Source: Psychrobacillus sp042944905 (GTDB taxonomy: Bacteria > Bacillota > Bacilli > Bacillales_A > Planococcaceae). Taken from it: 64,000 nt of DNA. Both the position numbers and the translations under genes were made by a program. Positions 8,579 to 30,004 of the stretch are shown here, in pieces (positions within the stretch are counted from its first letter, which is position 1; each line of letters opens with the position of its first letter). The stretch is taken from assembly GCF_042944905.1 (NCBI RefSeq), contig NZ_CP168496.1, forward strand, positions 3,410,001-3,474,000. The letters are read 5' to 3'. The notes under the pieces are model-generated. The model had not been told where the DNA came from. It worked only from the letters and a program-made list of their open reading frames with translations, and ran no database searches.

Positions 8579-9280
8579 TCAATAAATTTGTAATCCATCT
8601 TTATCTACAACATTCATATGTTTCGGTACTTTTAAGTATATATACGTGTCTCCTCCCAACCTACTTAGTTCATAGTCTGACAAATACATCTCTTTAGAAA
8701 GTAATCCTAATTCATTGGAAAAGCTATAAAAAGTCACTTCTTTATTTTGGGGCTCCGTTATTACTAGATGATTATCCTCCAATTGAATTGTGGACACTGG
8801 AATTTTTTCCGTCATATTCAATTCGTACCTAATTATATTTGTCCGATACACTTTACCTTTTACTAATTGTTCCTTTGAATCAGTCCATTCCACATGTACT
8901 TTGAGATTTAGTTTATATGAACCACGAAAAATTATTTCTAATGTGTCATCTTCTAATTGTTGCGTCCATTCTTCCACTAAAAACTTTGAATCTAGTTTAC
9001 TTTCCTCATTATTTCTAAATGCTTGTTCAAATACCTCATTCTCCTCTTTAAACCCCTGATACTCTTTTGAAGAAACCACCCGATTACCAGTAGCAGGTAT
9101 GAATCCATATACGACCGCCGCCAATAAAAGAATGATTACATAAGCGGAAATAAGCCTTTTATTGAAACGCCCAGTCAAAATAATTCGTTTTGATGAACTT
9201 CCTATTACTCGGTTAATACGCCATGCAAGATAGAGTATACCGATAAAAGGAAGGATTGTTAGAATCACTACACTACTCAT
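8579..9280 (-). CDS. Membrane-anchored protein of unknown function in the GntR/ABC operon
   Basis: 233 residues: two N-terminal hydrophobic helices (about 3-22 and 44-64), then ~165 residues probably outside the membrane with alternating beta-rich stretches and no recognised motif. Its ATG overlaps the permease stop (ATGA) and is preceded by TTGGAGG, so it is translationally coupled and last in the four-gene operon. It may be an accessory subunit of the ABC exporter. I do not recognise the family. Confidence 0.7.
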   Translation of the reverse strand: MSSVVILTILPFIGILYLAWRINRVIGSSSKRIILTGRFNKRLISAYVIILLLAAVVYGFIPATGNRVVSSKEYQGFKEENEVFEQAFRNNEESKLDSKFLVEEWTQQLEDDTLEIIFRGSYKLNLKVHVEWTDSKEQLVKGKVYRTNIIRYELNMTEKIPVSTIQLEDNHLVITEPQNKEVTFYSFSNELGLLSKEMYLSDYELSRLGGDTYIYLKVPKHMNVVDKDGLQIY

Positions 9281-10014
9281 GATCTAACCTCCAATCGATT
9301 CGAGCTTAAAATGGCAACCCCAAAAAGTACAATAGATACACAAATTAGTTTAATCATTAAAACTAACATTGAAATATTTCCTATAAAGATGTACTGAAGA
9401 AACGTTTGACCAAACTGGGTAGCTAGCACTGCAACTATTAAAAGTGGTAAAAGAATCATAAATATTTTAGTAATTTGAACAAGTACCCCCCATAAATAAC
9501 CCGCAGCCGAAATCGTTAAAATTACAGATATCATTACTGCTACATTAATAAGCGAACTAATCGGATTTTCTAAAAGACCCGGGCCTTTGTCATAATCTAA
9601 ATTGCTAAATAAAAGAACTATAATGCGCAATAAATAAGTAGATAAAAATGTAGTTACTCCAGCAAATACACTAAGCAGACAAAGAACAACGATGTTTGCC
9701 AAGTTATTACTTAGTCGAGTTGTTACAAACGAAAAATCGTCATAGCGATATGCTTTCGTAGTTATTAAATTACCTACAAAAAGCGCCCATATTACAACAA
9801 AAATAAAAACAATATCATAAGAAATCACGGATACTTGAACAGAAATATTATTTATACTCGTTCCCATAGAACCTGAACCATTTATCGAAAGTAAAAGCCC
9901 CAGTAATTGTATGAAAATAAAGGATACAACCGCACCCATATATGCATTCAACTTGAATTTCACTTGAGTTTTAACTACGTCCCCTAATGTACTATTACTT
10001 AAAAACATCATCAA
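9277..10014 (-). CDS. ABC-2-type transporter permease
   Basis: 245 residues with about six transmembrane helices (for example FIFIQLLGLLLSI, ISYDIVFIFVVIWALFVG, NIVVLCLLSVFAGVTTFL, VAVMISVILTISAAGYLWG, MLVLMIKLICVSIVLFG) and no signal peptide. It overlaps the 3' end of the ATPase gene by 20 bases. The position between ATPase and membrane protein, and the helix pattern, support an exporter permease of the YtrC/YtrD kind. Sequence similarity to named families is weak. Confidence 0.75.
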   Translation of the reverse strand: MMMFLSNSTLGDVVKTQVKFKLNAYMGAVVSFIFIQLLGLLLSINGSGSMGTSINNISVQVSVISYDIVFIFVVIWALFVGNLITTKAYRYDDFSFVTTRLSNNLANIVVLCLLSVFAGVTTFLSTYLLRIIVLLFSNLDYDKGPGLLENPISSLINVAVMISVILTISAAGYLWGVLVQITKIFMILLPLLIVAVLATQFGQTFLQYIFIGNISMLVLMIKLICVSIVLFGVAILSSNRLEVRS

Positions 10015-10882
10015 TTCCTCCCTTCGATTCGCTCGTCACATACATACAAACATCACTCGCAGATACAGATAGGATAGTCACACCATCCATACGCCCTGAT
10101 TCAATTGGTTTCTCATTTTTAACAACTGCATATTGAAGATGATCATCTAACTGTTTCGTATGAAGTATATCTTTTTGTGCTATCCACTTTTTTACAACCT
10201 CAGCGGGACCCTGAACTCCAAGAGCATACTCTTTTACTTCATCAAGTGATTTATGAAATACAACTTTACCTTTATGGATAAGAAGAATATCTTCTAGCAA
10301 ATGTTCTATTTCTGCTAAATGATGACTAGAAATCAGAATAGAGCGAGGATACGCTATATATTCTTTGAGCAATGCTCTGTAAAAATCAGATCGTACTGCT
10401 TCATCCATTCCATTTGTAGGTTCATCAAACATCGTTAGCTGACAACGTGTCGCTAATCCGAAAACCATATTAAACGTAGCTTGAGTTCCTTTGGATAGTT
10501 TTGAATGCTTCTGTTTTGAGTCCAAATTAAAATAATTAAATAATCGCGAAGCAAGCTCCGCATCCCATTTAGCATAAAAACTTGGGGCCATTTCTAAAAT
10601 TTCTCCCAACGTTAATGAATCCGGAAAGCTCATTTGATCGTCTACTAAAATACTGTTCGCTGATACACACAAATTATTGAATGGATTGTTAGAAAATACT
10701 TTCACTTCACCAGCACTTTCTTTAATAAATCCGGCTAGTATTTTTAGTAAAGTTGTTTTCCCAGCACCATTGCGTCCAATTAAGCCAGTTATTTTATGAT
10801 CTTCTAATTGAAATGTTATATCTTCAAGTGCATGCATTAGCTTATAACGCTTTTTTAACCTTTGACACTCAATCACCCTCAC
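9995..10882 (-). CDS. ABC transporter ATP-binding protein (YtrB-like)
   Basis: 295 residues. Walker A GRNGAGKTTLLK (about 36-47), a Q-loop region near LVDDQMSFPD, a signature-like LSKGTQATFNMVFGLA, Walker B TMFDEPTNGMD, and a switch histidine in ISSHHLAEIE. The signature is the degenerate LSKGT of the YtrB/BcrA-like class rather than LSGGQ. A ~75-residue C-terminal extension follows. It starts with GTG overlapping the GntR stop, so it is coupled to the regulator gene. It energises the adjacent permease. Confidence 0.9.
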   Translation of the reverse strand: MRVIECQRLKKRYKLMHALEDITFQLEDHKITGLIGRNGAGKTTLLKILAGFIKESAGEVKVFSNNPFNNLCVSANSILVDDQMSFPDSLTLGEILEMAPSFYAKWDAELASRLFNYFNLDSKQKHSKLSKGTQATFNMVFGLATRCQLTMFDEPTNGMDEAVRSDFYRALLKEYIAYPRSILISSHHLAEIEHLLEDILLIHKGKVVFHKSLDEVKEYALGVQGPAEVVKKWIAQKDILHTKQLDDHLQYAVVKNEKPIESGRMDGVTILSVSASDVCMYVTSESKGGIDDVFK

Positions 10883-11277
10883 ATTTGTTCCTCCTCATAT
10901 TTTTTAATTAGTTGGATAAGTTCTTCTTCTGTCACAGAGAGCCTTCTCGCTTCCAATACAAGCTCTCTAACCATATGCGCTAACGTTTCACTTCGTCTCT
11001 TTTCCAAAATCTTTATTTTGGCTTCTGGTTTTACAAACATACCAAGACCCCTTTTCTTGTAAAGAATTTGATCTTCCACGAGTATCGTCAACCCTTTAGC
11101 TGCAGTTGCTGGATTAATATTGAAGAGGTCCGCTAATTGGTATTGAGAATGTACTTTCTCATCGCTTTGAAATCGATCGGCTATTATTTCATTCTCCATC
11201 CATTCGGAAATTTGAATATAGATAGGCTTTGTACTATTAGCATTTAGATTCAATTTGGTAAACCTCCATTCAAACAT
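10879..11277 (-). CDS. GntR-family repressor, YtrA subfamily
   Basis: 132 residues. The winged helix-turn-helix is typical of GntR/YtrA: KPIYIQISEWMENEIIADRF, KVHSQYQLADLFNINPATAAKGLTILVEDQILYKKRGLGMFV. The short C-terminal dimerisation tail (about 40 residues) is that of the YtrA subfamily, which controls adjacent ABC exporter genes and often responds to cell-wall stress. First gene of the operon; a TACATT-N8-AATGTA inverted repeat just upstream overlaps the start-site region of a good promoter, implying autoregulation. Confidence 0.9.
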   Translation of the reverse strand: MFEWRFTKLNLNANSTKPIYIQISEWMENEIIADRFQSDEKVHSQYQLADLFNINPATAAKGLTILVEDQILYKKRGLGMFVKPEAKIKILEKRRSETLAHMVRELVLEARRLSVTEEELIQLIKKYEEEQM

Positions 11278-11282
11278 ATCGG

Positions 11283-11312
11283 TACATTAGTGTTGTAATG
11301 TAGTATATTATA
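11283..11312 (-). promoter_or_regulatory. Operator and -10 of the GntR/ABC operon
   Basis: TACATT (11283-11288) and AATGTA (11297-11302) are perfect inverted arms separated by 8 bases. On the minus strand TATAAT at 11307-11312 lies directly before them, so the palindrome covers the expected transcription start. This fits a YtrA-type operator. The -35 is weak. Confidence 0.6.
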
Positions 11313-11461
11313 AAAATGTTGAATTGTCTAATTAATTTTGACAATTAAAAAACACGTTCTAGATATGTGGTTTAATTAAATTAAGAATTTATTTTTTAAT
11401 ACTAAAAAGGGTTATCGACAATTATCTAGAATTTATATATAAGAGATGGAGGTTATTTTAT

Positions 11462-11815
11462 ATGAAGTTAGGACAAGTTGCAGTAAATGTAGAAAATGTA
11501 GCACGTGCTGTCACATTTTATAAGGATGTAATCGGATTACCTTTATTATTTGAAATCGATGGTTTAGCATTCTTTCAATGTGAAGATACAAGATTATTAT
11601 TAAGTAGACCTGAAACAGCAGAATTCGACCACAAAAGCTCTGTACTATATTTTAAAGTGGATAATTTGCATGGAGAAGTTGCACGAATGCTAGAAGCAGG
11701 TGCAATATTCATAGACGAACCACATATGGTTGCAAAGATGGATGACATCGAAACATGGATGACATTCTTTAAAGACACAGAAGGCAATACCCATGCATTA
11801 ATGAGTGAAATATAA
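11462..11815 (+). CDS. VOC-superfamily (glyoxalase-like) protein
   Basis: 117 residues with the paired beta-alpha-beta-beta-beta modules of the vicinal oxygen chelate fold: MKLGQVAVNVENVARAVTFYKDVIGLP at the start, FKVDNLHGEVARMLEAGAIFIDEPHMV in the second half, and FKDTEGNTHALMSE at the end. Likely metal ligands include His in FKVDNLHG and Glu/His near the end. Members act as glyoxalases, dioxygenases or antibiotic-binding proteins; the substrate is unknown. ATGGAGG ribosome site before the ATG. Single gene with its own terminator. Confidence 0.85.
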   Translation: MKLGQVAVNVENVARAVTFYKDVIGLPLLFEIDGLAFFQCEDTRLLLSRPETAEFDHKSSVLYFKVDNLHGEVARMLEAGAIFIDEPHMVAKMDDIETWMTFFKDTEGNTHALMSEI

Positions 11816-11819
11816 AATA

Positions 11820-11843
11820 GCCCCTCATTGGAGGGGCATTTTT
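11820..11843 (+). terminator. Terminator of the VOC gene
   Basis: GCCCCTC-ATTG-GAGGGGC stem-loop followed by ATTTTT, 5 bases after the stop codon. Confidence 0.9.
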
Positions 11844-12249
11844 GCATTTGTGACCGAATAAAAAATTCTGATCGGACAGAGAAAAATGTGACTGGATAGC
11901 ATTTTTCACTCATTTTATATTTAGTTGCTTTCCATTCTCCCACAATTATTAACCTCATACTCTGTAACATTCTTGTGATGGTTTGATGCTGATGAATATG
12001 CAAAAGTCTGCGGCATTCGCCTCTTTATAACTGCACGCCGGACTATAGAAATTACTTTTCAAGAATAAATTACACGCAAAAACTTAATTTATTATTATTT
12101 GCATCTTAATGTCGGTATATGTAATTATTTCCCGGGTAATGTCGTATCAAGTTGAGCACAAGACTATATCTAATTCTCACAAAATCAAGTCCTCTTCTCA
12201 TTAACCAAGTAAGTATTCCAAGTGACAACCATTTGAAAATTTATACAAC
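11844..12249. other. Intergenic gap before the rRNA array
   Basis: About 400 bases between the VOC terminator and the rrn1 terminator. No frame here has a ribosome site or recognisable product, and I see no RNA structure beyond the flanking terminators. Confidence 0.5.
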
Positions 12250-12255
12250 AAAAAA

Positions 12256-12283
12256 AGTCGCCACCGATTACTCGGTAACGACT
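12256..12283 (-). terminator. rrn1 operon terminator
   Basis: A 12-bp stem (AGTCGTTACCGA with TCGGTGGCGACT, two wobbles on the minus strand) followed by T7, 10 bases beyond the 5S 3' end. Confidence 0.9.
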
Positions 12284-12292
12284 TCTTATAGT

Positions 12293-12409
<117 letters not shown>

Positions 12410-12468
12410 AATGAGTGCTTGTTCACTCAAAACTGGATAAAAGACATTGAAATATTCAAATTCTATTT

Positions 12469-17182
<4,714 letters not shown>

Positions 17183-17360
17183 AGAGAACTTAAAAAGCTC
17201 ATTTTGTTTTGCTGGCATCATCATTAAATGATGTCCAAATTGTTTTGCTATTGAGCTAACCGAAGTTAGTCTCTCAAGCTGTATTTCTTAACGTTTTGCA
17301 TGTTCAGTTTTCAATGTTCATGTTCTGCTTTTGTTGTTATGTCGTTTTGACGACTTTAAT

Positions 17361-17389
17361 ATCATAACAAATCTTATTATTAATGTCAA
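17361..17389 (-). promoter_or_regulatory. rrn1 promoter P2
   Basis: On the minus strand TTGACA (17384-17389), 17-base spacer, TATGAT (17361-17366), followed by the 16S leader. Confidence 0.85.
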
Positions 17390-17443
17390 CAACTTTTTTT
17401 AATTACTTTTTGAAAAAACAGTAGTTAAAATGACAACTTAATT

Positions 17444-17472
17444 AATATACCACTCTCTAAAGAGAATGACAA
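17444..17472 (-). promoter_or_regulatory. rrn1 promoter P1
   Basis: On the minus strand TTGTCA (17467-17472), 17-base spacer, TATATT (17444-17449). Together with P2 about 80 bases downstream it forms the tandem promoter pair usual for rRNA operons. Confidence 0.75.
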
Positions 17473-17998
17473 GTGTTTTTCTTTGTTTTTTTAATAAAAC
17501 TTACATCTATCTTTACCTATACAATATATAGATAAAATAAAATAGTGAGACACCACCAATAGTAATTACTCTCCTTTTCTTTCGAAAACCGGTTATTTAT
17601 AAGGTTTATCTCAAGTGTATTAAAAACTCCTATAAGTTAATCAACTTTACTTATAATCTATTTATAATAGTGTACTAGTAATATTTTTACTTGAAATCGT
17701 AACTTTTATCACCAAATGAATTACGTTTGCATTACTTCTCACATAAACTCTCAAATCTGCGATTTCGATCATACAAGTTCAAGTATAAAAATTCGGAAGA
17801 TGCCAAGCATTTTTGCACTTAGTTGTGTAAAAACCACAATATTTATTATAGAATCTAAAAAAACTATACCATCTAAACTATGTGAACTTACGTATAATAA
17901 CTTCTATATTACGATCTGCATTTTTTATGGATAATTGTAGGAAAACCCCAACAAATATTATAGTACCTTTAAAACAGTTAAATTTATACAACAAAAAA
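17473..17998. other. Spacer between rrn1 promoters and rrn2 terminator
   Basis: About 525 very AT-rich bases. Parts (for example ATACAATATATAG and GAGACACYACCAATAGTA) are also found, diverged, in the matching spacer upstream of rrn2, so the two spacers share ancestry. A 72-codon open frame at 17716-17934 has no ribosome site and a composition like its surroundings; I do not regard it as a gene. Confidence 0.6.
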
Positions 17999-18026
17999 AG
18001 TCGTTACCGATTACTCGGTAACGACT
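17999..18026 (-). terminator. rrn2 operon terminator
   Basis: Perfect 12-bp stem (AGTCGTTACCGA with TCGGTAACGACT) followed by T7 on the minus strand; the wobble pairs of copies 1 and 3 are Watson-Crick here. Confidence 0.9.
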
Positions 18027-18035
18027 TTTCATAGT

Positions 18036-18152
<117 letters not shown>

Positions 18153-18211
18153 AATGAGTGCTTGTTCACTCAAAACTGGATAAAAGACATTGAAATATTC
18201 AAATTCTATTT

Positions 18212-21137
<2,926 letters not shown>

Positions 21138-21365
21138 TAATTCGGCTTCCAATTAAAATTGAAACCCTGAAAAATAGTAGTTAAAAATACTACGCAAAAT
21201 ATAATCACAAAAGTGATTACAAATTGAATTTCTTGAATTTGTTTCTTTCAATGTCATTTTATCCAGTTTTCAAAGAACAAGTTTTCAAATGCTCATAAAA
21301 ATGAACATTCAAAACTGAACTGCAAAACGTTAAGATACAGATAAAAATCTGTATTCCGATATTAT

Positions 21366-22925
<1,560 letters not shown>

Positions 22926-23103
22926 AGAGAACTTAAAAAGCTCATTTTGTTTTGCTGGCATCATCATTAAATGATGTCCAAATTGTTTTGCTATTGAGCT
23001 AACCGAAGTTAGTCTCTCAAGCTGTATTTCTTAACGTTTTGCATGTTCAGTTTTCAATGTTCATGTTTTTCTTTCGTTGTTACCTTGTTTCGACAACTAT
23101 ATT

Positions 23104-23132
23104 AGAATAACATATCTAATTAGTAATGTCAA
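23104..23132 (-). promoter_or_regulatory. rrn2 promoter P2
   Basis: On the minus strand TTGACA (23127-23132), 17-base spacer, TATTCT (23104-23109), at the same place relative to 16S as in rrn1. Confidence 0.85.
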
Positions 23133-23187
23133 CAACTTTTTTAATTTACTTTTTTTGAAAAATAGTAGTAAAAATAACAACTTAATT

Positions 23188-23216
23188 ACTATAACATCCT
23201 TCAAAGAGAATGACAA
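23188..23216 (-). promoter_or_regulatory. rrn2 promoter P1
   Basis: On the minus strand TTGTCA (23211-23216), 17-base spacer, TATAGT (23188-23193). The upstream -35 region is conserved with rrn1 P1 while the spacer bases differ. Confidence 0.75.
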
Positions 23217-23515
23217 GTCCTTTTCTTTGTTTTTTTATAAAACTTACATCTATTATTTTCTATACAATATATAGGTATAATAATGATATGAGACACTACC
23301 AATAGTAGCTACTCACTTTTTCTTTCGAAAATCGATTATTAAAAAAGAATCCATATCATTTTAATTACCTAAAATTGCGTATGATAATCTCTACAATACG
23401 ATCTACATTTTTAGCTTGTGACTTGCTCAAGAGCGGCATTTTACCTTTTGAAAAAAATGAACGATCCTCACAAATTTGCTTTCTTATAAAACAGTTAAAT
23501 TTATACAACAAAAAA
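23217..23515. other. Spacer between rrn2 promoters and rrn3 terminator
   Basis: About 300 AT-rich bases, a shorter and diverged relative of the rrn1-rrn2 spacer. No gene is visible; an open frame of 65 codons at 23077-23274 merely spans the promoters. Confidence 0.6.
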
Positions 23516-23543
23516 AGTCGCCACCGATTACTCGATAACGACT
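23516..23543 (-). terminator. rrn3 operon terminator
   Basis: A 12-bp stem (AGTCGTTATCGA with TCGGTGGCGACT, three wobbles) followed by T7 on the minus strand. Confidence 0.9.
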
Positions 23544-23552
23544 TCTTATAGT

Positions 23553-23669
<117 letters not shown>

Positions 23670-23728
23670 AATGAGTGCTTGTTCACTCAAAACTGGATAA
23701 AAGACATTGAAATGTGTAAATTCTATTT

Positions 23729-26654
<2,926 letters not shown>

Positions 26655-26882
26655 TAATTCGGCTTCCAATTAAAATTGAAACCCTGAAAAATAGTAGTTA
26701 AAAATACTACGCAAAATATAATCACAAAAGTGATTACAAATTGAATTTCTTGAATTTGTTTCTTTCAATGTCATTTTATCCAGTTTTCAAAGAACAAGTT
26801 TTCAAATGCTCATAAAAATGAACATTCAAAACTGAACTGCAAAACGTTAAGATACAGATAAAAATCTGTATTCCGATATTAT

Positions 26883-28442
<1,560 letters not shown>

Positions 28443-28605
28443 AGAGAACTTAAAAAGCTCATTTTGTATTGCTGGCATCATCATTAAATGATGTCCAAAT
28501 TGTTTTGCTTTCGAGCTAACCGAAGTTAGTCTCTCAAGCTGTATTTCTTAACGTTTTGCATGTTCAGTTTTCAATGTTCATGTATTAACTAATGGTTTTA
28601 AATAA

Positions 28606-28679
28606 TGGAGCGGGTGAAGAGAATCGAACTCTCATCATCAGCTTGGAAGGCTGAGGTTTTACCACTAAACTACACCCGC
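28606..28679 (-). tRNA. tRNA-Gly (TCC)
   Basis: Cloverleaf GCGGGTGTAGTTTAGTGG...TTCGATTCTC...CACCCGCTCCA, anticodon TCC in CTTCCAA, CCA encoded. Last tRNA before the rrn3 16S leader. Confidence 0.95.
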
Positions 28680-28708
28680 ATATATAAGATTAAATTTTGT
28701 TGTTTTAT

Positions 28709-28785
<77 letters not shown>

Positions 28786-28796
28786 ATAATGTGCTT

Positions 28797-28883
<87 letters not shown>

Positions 28884-28908
28884 GTAGTTAATTTTTAAGA
28901 CAAACCTA

Positions 28909-28937
28909 ATTGTAACTTCACTGACTAAGAATGTCAA
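28909..28937 (-). promoter_or_regulatory. Internal promoter for tRNA-Leu-Arg-Gly and rrn3
   Basis: On the minus strand TTGACA (28932-28937), 17-base spacer, TACAAT (28909-28914), between tRNA-Lys and tRNA-Leu. It is the nearest strong promoter upstream of the rrn3 16S. Confidence 0.85.
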
Positions 28938-28948
28938 CAACAAATTTA

Positions 28949-29021
28949 TGAGCCATGTAGGATTCGAACCTACGACCCTCTGATTAAAAGTCAGATGCTC
29001 TACCAACTGAGCTAATGGCTC
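28949..29021 (-). tRNA. tRNA-Lys (TTT)
   Basis: Cloverleaf GAGCCATTAGCTCAGTTGG...GGTTCGAATCC...ATGGCTCA, anticodon loop CTTTTAA. The 3' CCA is not encoded (TAA follows the discriminator). Confidence 0.95.
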
Positions 29022-29029
29022 TAAGAAAA

Positions 29030-29104
29030 TGGCTGGGGTACCTGGATTCGAACCAGGGCATGACGGAATCAAAATCCGTTGCCTTACCGCTTGGCTATAC
29101 CCCA
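29030..29104 (-). tRNA. tRNA-Gln (TTG)
   Basis: Cloverleaf TGGGGTATAGCCAAGCGG...GGTTCGAATCC...TACCCCAGCCA, anticodon loop TTTTGAT (TTG), CCA encoded; U1-A72 ends are typical for tRNA-Gln. Confidence 0.95.
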
Positions 29105-29107
29105 ATA

Positions 29108-29183
29108 TGGCGGTCCCGACCGGGATCGAACCGGCGATCTCCTGCGTGACAGGCAGGCATGTTAACCGCTACACCACGGGACC
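29108..29183 (-). tRNA. tRNA-Asp (GTC)
   Basis: Cloverleaf GGTCCCGTGGTGTAGCGG...GGTTCGATCCC...CGGGACCGCCA, anticodon loop CTGTCAC (GTC), CCA encoded. Confidence 0.95.
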
Positions 29184-29204
29184 TTTAAGATTAAATTATG
29201 TAAA

Positions 29205-29276
29205 TGACCCCTACGGGATTCGAACCCGTGTTACCGCCGTGAAAGGGCGGTGTCTTAACCGCTTGACCAAGGGGCC
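29205..29276 (-). tRNA. tRNA-Glu (TTC)
   Basis: Cloverleaf GGCCCCTTGGTCAAGCGG...GGTTCGAATCC...AGGGGTCA, anticodon loop CTTTCAC (TTC). CCA is not encoded. Confidence 0.95.
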
Positions 29277-29280
29277 ATGA

Positions 29281-29355
29281 TGGCTCCGAAGGTAGGACTC
29301 GAACCTACGACCAATCGATTAACAGTCGATTGCTCTACCACTGAGCTACTTCGGA
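29281..29355 (-). tRNA. tRNA-Asn (GTT)
   Basis: Cloverleaf TCCGAAGTAGCTCAGTGG...GGTTCGAGTCC...CTTCGGAGCCA, anticodon loop CTGTTAA (GTT), CCA encoded. First tRNA of the array. Confidence 0.95.
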
Positions 29356-29391
29356 ATAATTTTTGTCGTTTTGTTTTACTCGACTTTTATT

Positions 29392-29420
29392 ATTATAAAG
29401 AGCCTTTTAAGAAACGTCAA
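29392..29420 (-). promoter_or_regulatory. Promoter of the tRNA array
   Basis: On the minus strand TTGACG (29415-29420), 17-base spacer, TATAAT (29392-29397), about 37 bases before tRNA-Asn. Confidence 0.85.
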
Positions 29421-29435
29421 CTACTTTTTCAAATT

Positions 29436-29906
29436 TTATTTAATATTTCTTAATGAAACTAACAATAGATCTCCCAAACACTTGCCACATCTGTATTTGT
29501 TCGTATTTAACCGAATTTTCCGATTATATTCAAGTGAACATTTTATACATTGATATGTGTAGATTTTAATTATTTGACCCTTTTTCTTATCGACAAGTGT
29601 AGAACAAAATCTCGGAGATTTTGTTCTTTTCAATAATTCTCGAAAGTCAGCATCTCTATGTTTATACCCTTTTCCTTCTATATGTAAATGATAATGACAA
29701 AGCTCATGTTTTATAACACCAATCAATTCCTCCATCCCATGCCTCTCAAACACAAGAGGATTTACTTCTATATGATGAGTTCTTAACATGTACCTTCCTC
29801 CAGTAGTACGAAGGCGACTATTAAAATAAGCTTCATGTTGAAAGTCTTTCCCAAAAATCTTTATTGATACATCACATACTAATTCACGAAGTTTTTCATC
29901 TGTCAT
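29436..29906 (-). CDS. ydcK: SprT-like zinc metalloprotease-fold protein (YdcK)
   Basis: 156 residues. The SprT-like domain carries the zinc motif HELCH (His67, Glu68, His71), preceded by the conserved MLRTHHIEVNP segment. A C-terminal zinc ribbon follows (CIKC and CGKC pairs, about residues 120-145). The length and the place beside tex match B. subtilis YdcK. SprT-family proteins resemble the SPRTN protease that degrades DNA-crosslinked proteins, but the bacterial role is unproven. ATG with TAGGAGA site; it lies 98 bases downstream of tex, after a hairpin. Confidence 0.9.
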   Translation of the reverse strand: MTDEKLRELVCDVSIKIFGKDFQHEAYFNSRLRTTGGRYMLRTHHIEVNPLVFERHGMEELIGVIKHELCHYHLHIEGKGYKHRDADFRELLKRTKSPRFCSTLVDKKKGQIIKIYTYQCIKCSLEYNRKIRLNTNKYRCGKCLGDLLLVSLRNIK

Positions 29907-29966
29907 TTAAATCTCTCCTAATCAATTACGCCTCCGCAAACGCTACTGAATTAACTTTAAAAGATA

Positions 29967-29993
29967 TTGTCCAATGAATATTCCATTGGACAA
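29967..29993 (-). terminator. Terminator after tex
   Basis: TTGTCCAATG and CATTGGACAA form a 10-bp stem, followed on the minus strand by TATCTTTT. The tail is modest, so some readthrough into ydcK is possible. Confidence 0.65.
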
Positions 29994-30004
29994 CTCTTGT
30001 TTGC

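Noticed and set aside
11575..12003. A 142-codon minus-strand frame
   Set aside because: It overlaps the VOC gene and its terminator antisense and has a shadow-like composition.
17716..17934. A 72-codon plus-strand frame in the rrn1-rrn2 spacer
   Set aside because: No ribosome site, composition equal to the AT-rich spacer, and not kept in the homologous rrn2-rrn3 spacer.
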